From a bacterium (GTDB taxonomy: Bacteria > Bacillota_I > Bacilli_A > RF39 > UBA660): DNA of 51,509 nucleotides. The notes beneath the pieces are model-generated. The model was not told where the DNA came from, made no database searches, and saw nothing but the letters and a program-made list of their open reading frames with translations. The stretch is taken from the NCBI GenBank assembly GCA_029218465.1, contig JAQXRJ010000085.1, positions 1-51,509 of the forward strand, written 5' to 3'. Below are positions 33,285-42,176 of this stretch, one piece after another (position 1 is the stretch's first letter; each line of letters begins with the position of its first letter). The position numbers and the translations under genes are program-made.

Positions 33285-33320
33285 AAGTTACAAATATAAG
33301 TTGAAGGTATTTATCTATTA

Positions 33321-33845
33321 TTATTTAAATTGAACAGTAATATACACTTTATCGCTAAACTCTTCTTGAACGCTTCTCATAATATTATTAGCTAGTTCAG
33401 AATCATGTTTATCGCTGTCTATTACTACTGTTATTTCTTTATTTTCTATTTTAACGAATACAGGTAATTTATACTTTTCTTTTAGTTTTGATTCTAATAA
33501 TGCTTCATTGCTAGTTGTTTTTGTAAGCTGTTGTAATTCATTATAAGCATTATTCTTTTCTTCAGTTGTTATCGTTGAATTAGTAAGAAGAGATTCTAGG
33601 CTTTGTTTTAATTCAGCTCTTTCTTCATTTAAGTTTACTCTTAAAGCTTCAATCACTTCACTTTCTTCTACAGACACTACTGGATCATTTTTTTCTGCTT
33701 CAGTACTAGTAGTTGTAGTTGATTTGTCAATATTTGCGCTGTTATTAGTAAGTAACAGTTCATTTGGCATAGTAATGTAATACACACTAAGTACCAATAT
33801 TAAACTAAATAATGTTAAAAACCATAAATTCTGCTTATTTATCAT
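33321..33845 (-). CDS. spoIIIAH: Stage III sporulation protein AH (SpoIIIAH)
   Basis: 174 residues, shorter than the Bacillus protein (218). One N-terminal membrane helix (about 7-25) and the YscJ-like domain that interlocks with SpoIIQ across the mother-cell/forespore septum: RAELKQSLESLLTNSTITTEEKNNAYNELQQLTKTTSNEALLESKLKEKYKLPVFVKIENKEITVVIDSDKHDSELANNIMRSVQEEF. A Ser/Thr/Glu-rich linker sits between. No other spoIIIA gene is in the window, which is unusual because the operon is normally kept together. Good ribosome site AAGGAGAG. Confidence 0.9.
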   Translation of the reverse strand: MINKQNLWFLTLFSLILVLSVYYITMPNELLLTNNSANIDKSTTTTSTEAEKNDPVVSVEESEVIEALRVNLNEERAELKQSLESLLTNSTITTEEKNNAYNELQQLTKTTSNEALLESKLKEKYKLPVFVKIENKEITVVIDSDKHDSELANNIMRSVQEEFSDKVYITVQFK

Positions 33846-33890
33846 ACATATACTCTCCTTTACAATACATTTTATTGCAAGTTAAAAAAA

Positions 33891-33911
33891 ATATTACATC
33901 AACTGTAACAT
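33891..33911 (-). terminator. Terminator of ynbB
   Basis: ATGTTAC / GTAATAT (one G-U) stem with seven-base loop followed on the minus strand by TTTTTTTT. Confidence 0.75.
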
Positions 33912-33927
33912 CTTTAAAATTTTATAT

Positions 33928-35169
33928 TTATTTTTTGATTAATAATTCGTTAATCGAATTAATTATAGCTATTTTACCATATTCAAATGTAAGAGAACCT
34001 TGTTGATACGCAATGAATGGAGTTCTAAGAGGACCATCACAAGAAATTTCTATTGAAGAACCTTGAGTAAAAGATCCACTTGCCATTATAATTTCATCGT
34101 CATATCCAGGCATTTCAGATGGCTCAACCACTGCATTTGAATCAATTGCACTGTAAGACTGAATAGATTTACAGTAATTAATTAACTTATCTCTATCATT
34201 AAACACAATATTTTGTACAATATCCGCACGTTTTTCATTATATTTAGGTTCAACATTATAACCTAAATTTTCTAATATGTAACTTGTTAACACTGCAGTT
34301 TTAATACTTGCTGCAACTACACTAGGAGCAAAATATAATCCTTTCAAAAATTCTTTGTTTGCACCTAAACTAGGACCAACATCTTTACCCTCTCCAGGGA
34401 CAGTTAACCTTTCAGCTATCAAATGAATTAATTCTTTTTTTCCGACTACATAAGCTCCATTTGATGCCATACCAGCACCTAAATTTTTTATTAAAGAACC
34501 AATAATTATATCTGCTCCTACTTCAAGTGGTGATTTATCTTCAACAAATTCACAGTAACAATTATCTATAACTATAGTAAGTTCTTTATTGATTTTTTTG
34601 ATAATTTGTATTACTTTTTCTATTTTTTCTATAGTTATACTTTTTCTAGTAGAATATCCCTTTGATCTTTGTATATAAACAATTTTTGGAGTTTCCTTTT
34701 TTAAATATTTTTCAATTTTCTTATAATCAAAATCATCATTGACTAAATCTATCTCATTATAAATAACTCCAAATGATTTTAAAGAACTATTATTATCTTT
34801 TATCCCAATTACTTCATGCAAGGTATCATATGGTGTTCCTGATATACAAAGCATTATATCATTGGGTCTTAAAAGTCCAAACAAAGATACAGTTATAGCA
34901 TGAGATCCTGATATAAATTGATTTCTTACAAGTGCGTCTTCTCCACCAAATATATTACTGTAAATTTCTTCTATTGTGTCTCTGCCAATATCATTATATC
35001 CATAACCTGTCGTCATATTAAAATGAGCCTCGGACACATTATTTTTTTTAAATGCATTTAATACTTTTATACTATTTTTTAGACATTGTTCATCTATTTC
35101 TTTATAAATATCTCTTAAGTCTGTTTCTGATTTATCTAAAATATTTTTTAATCTTGAATCTAATTCCAT
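33928..35169 (-). CDS. ynbB: Methionine gamma-lyase family protein (YnbB, aluminium-resistance type)
   Basis: 413 residues of a PLP-dependent gamma-lyase fold. The PLP-lysine region is ADIIIGSLIKNLGAGMASNGAYVVGKKELI, and ISGSHAITVSLFGLLRPNDIMLCISGTPYDTLHEVIGI fits the YnbB family start. In Bacillus ynbB is annotated as an aluminium-resistance protein; the substrate is not proven. It overlaps the upstream reductase gene by one base (TAATG), so the two are one operon with the sigma factor. Confidence 0.9.
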   Translation of the reverse strand: MELDSRLKNILDKSETDLRDIYKEIDEQCLKNSIKVLNAFKKNNVSEAHFNMTTGYGYNDIGRDTIEEIYSNIFGGEDALVRNQFISGSHAITVSLFGLLRPNDIMLCISGTPYDTLHEVIGIKDNNSSLKSFGVIYNEIDLVNDDFDYKKIEKYLKKETPKIVYIQRSKGYSTRKSITIEKIEKVIQIIKKINKELTIVIDNCYCEFVEDKSPLEVGADIIIGSLIKNLGAGMASNGAYVVGKKELIHLIAERLTVPGEGKDVGPSLGANKEFLKGLYFAPSVVAASIKTAVLTSYILENLGYNVEPKYNEKRADIVQNIVFNDRDKLINYCKSIQSYSAIDSNAVVEPSEMPGYDDEIIMASGSFTQGSSIEISCDGPLRTPFIAYQQGSLTFEYGKIAIINSINELLIKK

Positions 35170-35915
35170 TATCTACTTCCACCATCCACTCTTATAATAC
35201 TATCATTAATATAACTTGCTTCTTCACTAGCAAGAAAAAAAACTACATTTGCAATTTCTGATTCTTTTGCAAATCTACCAAGTAATATTTTCTCACTTTC
35301 ACTAGAAATAAATTTATTATCAAGCTCATTGTCAAGTTCCTTTATTTTATTTGTTTCTACCCATCCAGGTAATATTGAATTAACATTAATAAAAGGTGCA
35401 AACTCTCTGGCAAAATTATGTGTCATATTTATAATTGCAGCTTTTGATGCATCATACTCTAAAGTATTTGGATCATACTTGTCGATTGCATTATTAGAAG
35501 AAATATTAATTATATTCCCTTTTTTTTCTTTTAACATGTTTTTAGCAACATGCTTTGTTACAAGAAAAGTGCCTATAACATTTACATCAAAGACTTTTTT
35601 AAATGAATCATAATTCTTATCAAAAAAATCAATATTAACTTCTATTGCAGCATTATTTACTAAAATATCTATTCTACCAAATTTTGATATAATTTTTTCT
35701 ACCATATTTTCAACTTCACTTTCAGAAGAAATATTACACCTAATAGCTATTACATCAGCATTATATTTTTTTATTATTTCTTTTTTTAATTTGATAGCTT
35801 CATCATAATTATTATTATAACAAATTACAACACTATAATTTTGACTGGCAAATTTTTTTATTATTTCGCAACCTATATTTCCACTCGAACCAGTTACTAA
35901 AACACATTTTTTCAT
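35169..35915 (-). CDS. Short-chain dehydrogenase/reductase (FabG/YmfI-like)
   Basis: 248 residues, classical SDR: TGSSGNIGCEIIKKF (TGxxxGxG with a Asn-Ile variant), NNAAIEVN for NNAG, SSN for the catalytic Ser region, and YDASKAAI with the Tyr-Lys pair. The C-terminal DGGSR is usual. The spelling is near FabG and YmfI, the 5-aminopentanone reductase of elongation factor P modification; substrate not decided. It lies between the sigma factor and ynbB and shares an operon with both. Confidence 0.9.
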   Translation of the reverse strand: MKKCVLVTGSSGNIGCEIIKKFASQNYSVVICYNNNYDEAIKLKKEIIKKYNADVIAIRCNISSESEVENMVEKIISKFGRIDILVNNAAIEVNIDFFDKNYDSFKKVFDVNVIGTFLVTKHVAKNMLKEKKGNIINISSNNAIDKYDPNTLEYDASKAAIINMTHNFAREFAPFINVNSILPGWVETNKIKELDNELDNKFISSESEKILLGRFAKESEIANVVFFLASEEASYINDSIIRVDGGSR

Positions 35916-35916
35916 A

Positions 35917-37194
35917 TTAACCTCTAATCATTTCTTTATATTGAGGGTATTTTTCGTTAATAACTCTTTTAACTTTTTCTAGCGTTTTATAATTTGAACT
36001 AGAAATAAATTGTCTGGATGTACAATATTGTTCACCAACTTGTTCACATGTCATTTTTTCATTTCCATATAGACCATATGTTTTTATAAAAATATCATAT
36101 TTTTTCAAGCCGGCATATTCATAAAAATATAAAAATTTTGTCTCTAAAATAGATTCTTTATATTTAGGAAGATTTAATTTTAGTTCATTTAGCAGATTAT
36201 CATTTTCTAAAATAGAAGCAATATTTTCTTCATTTTTTTTAGTTAAAATATTTTTCTTAAGCTCATAAGCTCTACAAAATTCAATTATACTTTGTATTTC
36301 CTGTTGATTATATTTTTCAAAAACATCTCCACAAATAGCTCTTTTTATATCTTCTTTCATGCTTAATTCAAACTCTACCTCTTCATAATCATCATCAAAA
36401 AATGCATTAGAAGCAATTATATCTGACAATGTATTTTCACCTTCATTATCTACACCAATCGGAGCATTTAATGATGCAACATTTTCATTAATAATTACAT
36501 TATAATAAAATTTCACGTCCTCTAAAGAAAGATCTAAATAGTCTGTAATCTCTTCATAGGAAGGATTTCTATCATACTTTTTTTGAAATTCAAAAAATAA
36601 AGCCTTAATCTTTGAACAAATTATTTCTACACCAACAGGCACTTTTATAGTTTTATACTTACATGTTATTGATCTTTCAATATATACTTTTATATAATAA
36701 ATAGCATATGATAGTAATCTCCCTTGTTTGTAATCATATTTTTTGATAGCCTCAAGCATTCCAATTACAGCATCTTGTGCTAAATCATCGACACCAATTC
36801 CAAATCTATTTGAATACGAGCTTGAAACCATAAGAACAAATTTCATATTAGACATTAATAAAACATCTATTGCATTTTTGTCTCCTTGCTCTTTTAGTTT
36901 TGCATAGTATATTTCTTCTTCTCTTGATAATGGTTTAAATTTTGCATTATCTCTATAATATCTAATAATAGGATTACTAACCTCATTAAATTCACTATCA
37001 TTTTTTGAATATCGAAATACATCTTTATTTGTTTTAGGTTGTTTTCCAAATAAATAATATACATATACGTTTATATCTTCTTCTGACAAATTTAACTCTT
37101 TACCAATCTTATCAATTTTTTGCATACTAATTTTATTTTTTTCATTTAAATTTTCTATAACTTTTTTTTCAAAAATATCGTATTCAGTCTTCAT
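35917..37194 (-). CDS. Divergent sigma-70 family factor
   Basis: 425 residues. Region 1.2/2.1 is recognisable (NPIIRYYRDNAKFKPLSREEEIYYAKLKEQGDKNAIDVLLMSNMKFVLMVSSSYSNRFGIGVDDLAQDAVIGMLEAIKKYDYKQGRLLSYAIYYIKVYIERSI), region 3 follows (IKVPVGVEIICSKIKALFFEFQKKYDRNPSYEEITDYLDLSLEDVKFY), and a poor region 4 is at the end (YGLYGNEKMTCEQVGEQYCTSRQFISSSNYKTLEKVKRVI). Between regions 3 and 4 is an insertion of about 80 residues, and region 4 lacks the usual RERIRQIExxAL. It is not the housekeeping RpoD; role unknown, possibly stress or stage-specific. Promoter with extended -10 upstream. Confidence 0.8.
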   Translation of the reverse strand: MKTEYDIFEKKVIENLNEKNKISMQKIDKIGKELNLSEEDINVYVYYLFGKQPKTNKDVFRYSKNDSEFNEVSNPIIRYYRDNAKFKPLSREEEIYYAKLKEQGDKNAIDVLLMSNMKFVLMVSSSYSNRFGIGVDDLAQDAVIGMLEAIKKYDYKQGRLLSYAIYYIKVYIERSITCKYKTIKVPVGVEIICSKIKALFFEFQKKYDRNPSYEEITDYLDLSLEDVKFYYNVIINENVASLNAPIGVDNEGENTLSDIIASNAFFDDDYEEVEFELSMKEDIKRAICGDVFEKYNQQEIQSIIEFCRAYELKKNILTKKNEENIASILENDNLLNELKLNLPKYKESILETKFLYFYEYAGLKKYDIFIKTYGLYGNEKMTCEQVGEQYCTSRQFISSSNYKTLEKVKRVINEKYPQYKEMIRG

Positions 37195-37231
37195 AGTCTA
37201 ACCCCTCTCTTCTTGACTTATATGAATACGT

Positions 37232-37260
37232 ATGATATCACATTTTCTAAAAAAAGTAAA
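37232..37260 (-). promoter_or_regulatory. Promoter of the sigma factor operon
   Basis: TTTACT (37255-37260), 17 bases, TATCAT (37232-37237) with an extended -10 (TGA). The AATGTGATATCATA string is shared with the 12590 gene promoter. Confidence 0.6.
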
Positions 37261-37264
37261 GAAA

Positions 37265-37288
37265 AGATATCTATAATTTATAGATACC
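37265..37288 (-). terminator. Terminator of eno
   Basis: TATCTATA / TATAGATA stem with three-base loop, then TCTTTTCTTTACTTTTT on the minus strand, after the eno stop. Confidence 0.8.
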
Positions 37289-37309
37289 ACAAAAATATAA
37301 ATATATTTA

Positions 37310-38533
37310 TTATAGCTGCTCTTCAATTCTTATAAGTTCATTATATTTGCAAATTCTATCAGTTCTAGACATTGAACCTGTTTTTATTTGTCCTAAATTT
37401 AAACCAACCGCTAAATGAGCAATTGTTGTATCTTCTGTTTCGCCACTCCTATGTGAAATAATTGTTTTATAATTATTTTTTCTTGCAAGTTCTATTGTTT
37501 CAATAGTCTCAGTTATCGTTCCTATTTGATTTACTTTTATTAATATTGCATTACCAGCTTTTAAGTCAATTCCCTTTTGTAAATATTCCTTATTTGTAAC
37601 AAATAAATCATCTCCAACTATTTGAATCTTGTCTCCAAGCTCCATAGTTATCTTAGAAAATCCATCCCAATCAGATTCAGATACTGGGTCTTCAATAGAA
37701 ATAATTGGGTATTTGTTAATTAATTCTTTATAAAAATCAATAAGTTCATCTGTTGTGAGAGTTTTATTTTCTCCCTTCAAAATATATTTACCATCTTTAT
37801 AAAATTCACTTGCCGCAACATCTATTGCAATACAGACATCTTTTCCTTTTTCGTATCCAGCTTTTTCTATAGCTTCTACTATTAGTTTAAATCCTTCTTC
37901 ATTTGATGATAAATTAGGAGCAAATCCACCTTCATCTCCAACCCCAGTTGAATAACCTTTACTAGATAATACTGATTTTAGACTATGGAATACTTCACTG
38001 CCAACTCTAACTATTTCTTTTATACTATCCTTCATTGGTATAATCATGAATTCCTGAAAATCAAGCGAGTTTATTGCATGTGCCCCTCCGTTTAATATAT
38101 TCATCATTGGTCTTGGAATAGTTCTTCCTTCTCCAACATATTCATATAATGGAATTTTTTTAGATAAAGCCGCTGCCTTAAGTGTAGCCATACTTATGCC
38201 TAAAATAGCATTTGCTCCAAATCTTGATTTGGTTTTAGTTCCATCTATCTCTATCATTTTATAGTCAAGGTCTCTTTGATTATAAGCATCTAATCCTATA
38301 ACCAATTCTCTTAAAGGACCATTAACATTTTCAACTGCTTTTAGAACACCTTTCCCATTGTATCTATTTTTATCATTATCTCTTAATTCTAAAGCTTCAT
38401 TTGAACCTGTTGATGCACCACTTGGAACTGATGCTCTACCTATTGTACCATCCTCTAATATTACATCAACTTCTACTGTTGGGTTTCCCCTTGAATCAAG
38501 AATTTCTCTTCCTTTAACGTCAACTATTTTCAT
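37310..38533 (-). CDS. eno: Enolase
   Basis: 407 residues, slightly shorter than the usual 430. Catalytic and metal residues are kept: [31 protein letters not shown] (Glu in GDEGG), [23 protein letters not shown], and [19 protein letters not shown] and the KTGS block are near the C-terminus. Enolase converts 2-phosphoglycerate to phosphoenolpyruvate in glycolysis. Its gene is directly downstream of an unknown 150-residue protein gene with a one-base overlap, possibly one transcript. Confidence 0.98.
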   Translation of the reverse strand: MKIVDVKGREILDSRGNPTVEVDVILEDGTIGRASVPSGASTGSNEALELRDNDKNRYNGKGVLKAVENVNGPLRELVIGLDAYNQRDLDYKMIEIDGTKTKSRFGANAILGISMATLKAAALSKKIPLYEYVGEGRTIPRPMMNILNGGAHAINSLDFQEFMIIPMKDSIKEIVRVGSEVFHSLKSVLSSKGYSTGVGDEGGFAPNLSSNEEGFKLIVEAIEKAGYEKGKDVCIAIDVAASEFYKDGKYILKGENKTLTTDELIDFYKELINKYPIISIEDPVSESDWDGFSKITMELGDKIQIVGDDLFVTNKEYLQKGIDLKAGNAILIKVNQIGTITETIETIELARKNNYKTIISHRSGETEDTTIAHLAVGLNLGQIKTGSMSRTDRICKYNELIRIEEQL

Positions 38534-38985
38534 TATCTACTCTTTCCTTCCTTTTCTTTTTCAAAATCAATACCCATATATTTTATTCTTAGATTTAGTT
38601 CATCCTCTAATATTGAAATTTTTTTCATTAACATTTCCATTTTTTCTTCTTCAACATATTTTTTATATTTATTTATAACTTCCATCTTAAACTTTTCAAC
38701 TTCATCAAGCGCAAGATATAAACCATCTGCATTATCATCGTCACTGTCACAAACTATAGACATCATATTTATTAAATAATCTAATTTTCTTTTTACCTTT
38801 TTATCTATCATTTTTTCTATTAATGATGGATTAATTAGTATCATTTTGTTAACATTAATTGCGTCCTCAAACTTAACATTTTTTTTAGGGGTTATTTTAT
38901 ATCCTCCTATTTTATTATACTCAAAGTATTTTATAGTTTTTTCATCTTTATTTTTTACCACAAGAAATCTCTGTTCGTTTCCCAT
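38533..38985 (-). CDS. Hypothetical protein cotranscribed with eno
   Basis: 150 residues, charged and helical ([76 protein letters not shown]), no membrane segment. The end is a coiled-coil-like helix. The N-terminal half ([58 protein letters not shown]) looks like a compact beta-rich domain. No family recognised. It sits between trmD and eno with a one-base overlap into eno. Confidence 0.65.
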   Translation of the reverse strand: MGNEQRFLVVKNKDEKTIKYFEYNKIGGYKITPKKNVKFEDAINVNKMILINPSLIEKMIDKKVKRKLDYLINMMSIVCDSDDDNADGLYLALDEVEKFKMEVINKYKKYVEEEKMEMLMKKISILEDELNLRIKYMGIDFEKEKEGKSR

Positions 38986-38987
38986 AA

Positions 38988-39662
38988 TTACACCTCTTCA
39001 TTTAAAAGATCTGGTCTTCTATTCTTTGTGCGTTTTAATTGTTCTTCATGCCTATATTTTTCTATTTCTTTATGATTACCATTTAACAATACCTCCGGAA
39101 CTTTCATTCCTCTAAAGTCTCTAGGCTTTGTATATATTGGATAATCAAGCAAATTGTTACTAAACGAATCATTTATATGTGACTCCGTATTAATGACTCC
39201 ATCAAGCAATCTAATTATTGAATCACTTATAACCATACTAGGAAGCTCGCCACCGGTTAAAACATAATCACCTATACTAATCTCCATATTTGCTAGAGTT
39301 CTTATTCTTTCATCAAAACCTTCATAGTGTCCACAGATAAATATTATGTGCTTTTTATTAGATAAATCATAAGCCATCCTTTGCTTATATTGCTCTCCAT
39401 CAGGTGTAAGAAGAATAATAAATGAATCCTTTGTTTTTATACTGTCAACTGCATCAAATATTGGCTGTGGAGTAAGTACCATACCGGCTCCTCCACCATA
39501 AGGAGAATCATCAACTTTATTATGAGGATCATCCGTATAATCTCTAAAATTGATAATATTTATTTCAACTTTTTTATTATCTATTGCTCGTTTTATAATA
39601 GACTCGGATATAAATCCATCAAACATTTTAGGAAACAAAGTCAATATATCAATTTTCAACAT
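38988..39662 (-). CDS. trmD: tRNA (guanine37-N1)-methyltransferase TrmD
   Basis: 224 residues. The deep-knot motifs are complete: [24 protein letters not shown] and [16 protein letters not shown], with [22 protein letters not shown] near the end. TrmD methylates G37 of tRNAs and prevents frameshifting. It overlaps rimM by 14 bases, the normal gene order; rplS, often next to it, is not here. Confidence 0.97.
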   Translation of the reverse strand: MLKIDILTLFPKMFDGFISESIIKRAIDNKKVEINIINFRDYTDDPHNKVDDSPYGGGAGMVLTPQPIFDAVDSIKTKDSFIILLTPDGEQYKQRMAYDLSNKKHIIFICGHYEGFDERIRTLANMEISIGDYVLTGGELPSMVISDSIIRLLDGVINTESHINDSFSNNLLDYPIYTKPRDFRGMKVPEVLLNGNHKEIEKYRHEEQLKRTKNRRPDLLNEEV

Positions 39663-40152
39663 ATGGAACCTCCTTTTTAAACATTATTTTATCACTCTTT
39701 TTGTCTACTGATAAAATAAAATCTTTATTAAAAGGTATTAAAATTTTCTTTTTACTTTTACTTATTATTTCAATTAGTTCATTATTATTTCCTGTGTTAT
39801 AAATATCAGATACTTTTCCAATATAATTATCTGCAATGAAGCAATCTAGACCTATCATATCATCCTTTAATATAACATTATTTAATTTCTCAAAGTCATC
39901 TCTATTTATATATACTTTTTTACCTTTAAATTGTAGCACATCATTAATATTATTATAATTCTTCAACATTATCATTTCATATTTTTTATGATGTCTGTAG
40001 CTTATTATAACTTTTTCTTCAAAATTATCGCCAATATATATTTTAGTGTTTTTGCAAAAAACAAGTTCTTTTTCCTCAAAACTAGAAATTATTCTAATCT
40101 CACCTTTTATTCCATGTGTATTAACGATTTTACCAATATATAAATAGTTCAT
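39649..40152 (-). CDS. rimM: Ribosome maturation factor RimM
   Basis: 167 residues. [18 protein letters not shown] is the RimM start, and [29 protein letters not shown] the PRC-barrel part; [27 protein letters not shown] closes it. RimM aids 30S maturation near helix 33. It is followed by trmD with a 14-base overlap. Confidence 0.95.
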   Translation of the reverse strand: MNYLYIGKIVNTHGIKGEIRIISSFEEKELVFCKNTKIYIGDNFEEKVIISYRHHKKYEMIMLKNYNNINDVLQFKGKKVYINRDDFEKLNNVILKDDMIGLDCFIADNYIGKVSDIYNTGNNNELIEIISKSKKKILIPFNKDFILSVDKKSDKIMFKKEVPYVEN

Positions 40153-40180
40153 ATAATTACTCCATTCTTATATTTCAATA

Positions 40181-40924
40181 TTACTTATTCATTTCATATA
40201 AAAGTATACTAGTTGCAACCGCACCATTTAAACTTTCTCCTTTATCGTTCATATCTATATCTAAAAATGTATCACATTTATCAAGTATGTCTCTTGAAAC
40301 CCCATTTCCTTCATTACCTATAATTATTGCATATTTATTTTTATCCTTTTCTTTTAAATAAGAAACATTTTCACCATATTCAACCCTAGTTCCATATATA
40401 GGTATTTCATTTTTTATCAAAGAATTTATTACTTCGTTTAAGTCTTTGATAACAATATTTATATGAAAAATCATTCCTTGTGTTGATCTAATTACCTTAG
40501 GGTTATATAAATCAACTGTATCTTTGCTTAGGACAATAGTGTCTATATTAAAAGCACAAGCACTTCTAATAATAGTACCTAAATTTCCAGGATCTTGAAT
40601 ATTATCCAAAAGAAGTATTTTATCACCTTTAATGTCATTATGTTCATTCATTCTGCAAAGAGCCATTACTTTATTAGGTGTATCTAAAGAAGAAATTTTA
40701 TTTATTATTTCTTGTGTAACATACACAGCTGGGACATCAAGTGGTAATGCTTCATTCTCTTCTAAAATCATTTCAATAATATTTCCCGATTTATAAGCTT
40801 CTAATACTGAATGTAATCCTTCGACAATGAAAGAATTAGTTTTTTTTCTGTATTTTCTATCTTTAAGCTTAACATAAAGCTTAACCTTATCATTTTCTAA
40901 ACTTGTTATAACCAATTTAATCAC
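40181..40924 (-). CDS. SpoU/TrmH family RNA methyltransferase (RlmB/YsgA-like)
   Basis: 247 residues. N-terminal substrate-binding domain (FIVEGLHSVLEAY) and the SpoU knot: LLDNIQDPGNLGTIIRSACAF, YNPKVIRSTQGMIFH, IIGNEGNGVS and SLNGAVATSILLYE (where Val/Ala usually precede the last helix). It methylates 2'-OH of rRNA or tRNA; the exact site cannot be told. It lies between rimM-trmD and the YgjP-like gene on the same strand. Confidence 0.9.
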   Translation of the reverse strand: MIKLVITSLENDKVKLYVKLKDRKYRKKTNSFIVEGLHSVLEAYKSGNIIEMILEENEALPLDVPAVYVTQEIINKISSLDTPNKVMALCRMNEHNDIKGDKILLLDNIQDPGNLGTIIRSACAFNIDTIVLSKDTVDLYNPKVIRSTQGMIFHINIVIKDLNEVINSLIKNEIPIYGTRVEYGENVSYLKEKDKNKYAIIIGNEGNGVSRDILDKCDTFLDIDMNDKGESLNGAVATSILLYEMNK

Positions 40925-40946
40925 CTAACAATATATTAACATAAAT

Positions 40947-41588
40947 TTAATATTCTTTCAGCATTTTTATTGCCTTTTTATATTCAGGAAAATTAGATTC
41001 AACAACTTTCCAAAATTTTTTAGAATGATTTGCTTCAACTAAATGTGAAAGCTCATGAATAATTACGTAATCAATACATAACATATTTCTCTTAATTAAC
41101 AACATATTAAGAGTTATTCTTCTTGTTTTAGTATTACAAACACCCCATCTTGTTTTCATTTTTCTAATAGTTATTCCACTAGGCTTAGGTATATCTTGAA
41201 CAAAATTTTTATATAAATATTCAAGTCTTGATGAAAATAAATTTAATGCAAGTTTTATTAGTTCTTTATCTATGTTAGTAGATTCATTTACATAAACAAA
41301 GTCCCCATCAAATATAAGACCTTTATTATTTCCGTAGATTATTTTATACTCTTTTCCTAAATAGAAAAATTTAGAATTAAATGCTTGTTTTTTTATATTA
41401 TACTGATACATTTTTGAAATGCTTTTATACTCTTTTTCGATTATTCTTTGTATATTCTTATCACTAGTAAAAATATTAGTACTTACTATCAAATTCATTT
41501 GATCATCAAATTTTATATATGTATTTTTAGTTCTATGTGACTTTTTGATAATTATATTATATTTTTTATTTTCTATTTCTAACTGCAT
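40947..41588 (-). CDS. YgjP/DUF45 metallopeptidase-like protein (M48-type zinc site)
   Basis: 213 residues. HELSHLVEANHSKKFW holds the zinc ligands (His178, His182, His188; Glu179 catalytic), the hallmark of the YgjP family. MKTRWGVCNTKTRRITLN is the conserved preceding part. Function of the family is not clear; some are linked to nearby helicase/defence genes, which are not seen here. It is separated from tspO by a terminator. Confidence 0.88.
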   Translation of the reverse strand: MQLEIENKKYNIIIKKSHRTKNTYIKFDDQMNLIVSTNIFTSDKNIQRIIEKEYKSISKMYQYNIKKQAFNSKFFYLGKEYKIIYGNNKGLIFDGDFVYVNESTNIDKELIKLALNLFSSRLEYLYKNFVQDIPKPSGITIRKMKTRWGVCNTKTRRITLNMLLIKRNMLCIDYVIIHELSHLVEANHSKKFWKVVESNFPEYKKAIKMLKEY

Positions 41589-41632
41589 ATTAATACCTCA
41601 TTAATTATGATAACACAACAAAGAAAAAAATA

Positions 41633-41648
41633 CTTTCAAATATGAAAG
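41633..41648 (-). terminator. Terminator of tspO
   Basis: CTTTC / GAAAG with a six-base loop in a longer imperfect stem, followed by TATTTTTTT on the minus strand. Confidence 0.65.
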
Positions 41649-41654
41649 AATTTT

Positions 41655-42128
41655 TTAATTATAGTTTAAAATTGCAATTGATAAATTTAAGTATCCTGCA
41701 AAAATTATCCAAATAATATAAGGTATAAACAAATATGCTGATATTTTATTAAATTTTTTAAACTTTATAAAAGTAACTACTACAGTAATAAGTAAAAATA
41801 CTATCCAAATAAAAGAAAAGCTTAATGCCTGATTTTTAAAGAAAAATATGCTCCAGAAAAAATTAATTATCAGTTGCATGTAATACCAAAAGCTTGCATT
41901 TGAAATATCATAACCTTCTGTCTTGTTTTTCAACAATAAATAAGATATTCCTATTAATAAAAATATTATAGTCCAAACAAAACCAAATATAAATCTAGGA
42001 GGAGATAATGGTGGCTTATTTAATGTCATATAAATGTCTACATAGCTACTTGTCAATGATGAACTTAATTTCCCCACTATAAGAGGAAAAAATAAATAGA
42101 ATAGATTTAATATGATTTTTTTTATCAT
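41655..42128 (-). CDS. tspO: TspO/MBR family protein
   Basis: 157 residues, five membrane segments. KPPLSPPRFIFGFVWTIIFLLIGISYLL is the TspO signature and WYYMQLIINFFWSIFFF the conserved second helix. TspO binds tetrapyrroles and cholesterol-like ligands and is linked to oxidative stress responses. It follows pnp by about 50 bases, with no clear terminator between, so read-through from pnp is possible. Confidence 0.93.
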   Translation of the reverse strand: MIKKIILNLFYLFFPLIVGKLSSSLTSSYVDIYMTLNKPPLSPPRFIFGFVWTIIFLLIGISYLLLKNKTEGYDISNASFWYYMQLIINFFWSIFFFKNQALSFSFIWIVFLLITVVVTFIKFKKFNKISAYLFIPYIIWIIFAGYLNLSIAILNYN

Positions 42129-42176
42129 TTTATCACCTATATAAATCTATTCTAATGTTTTATACAATATACTAAA

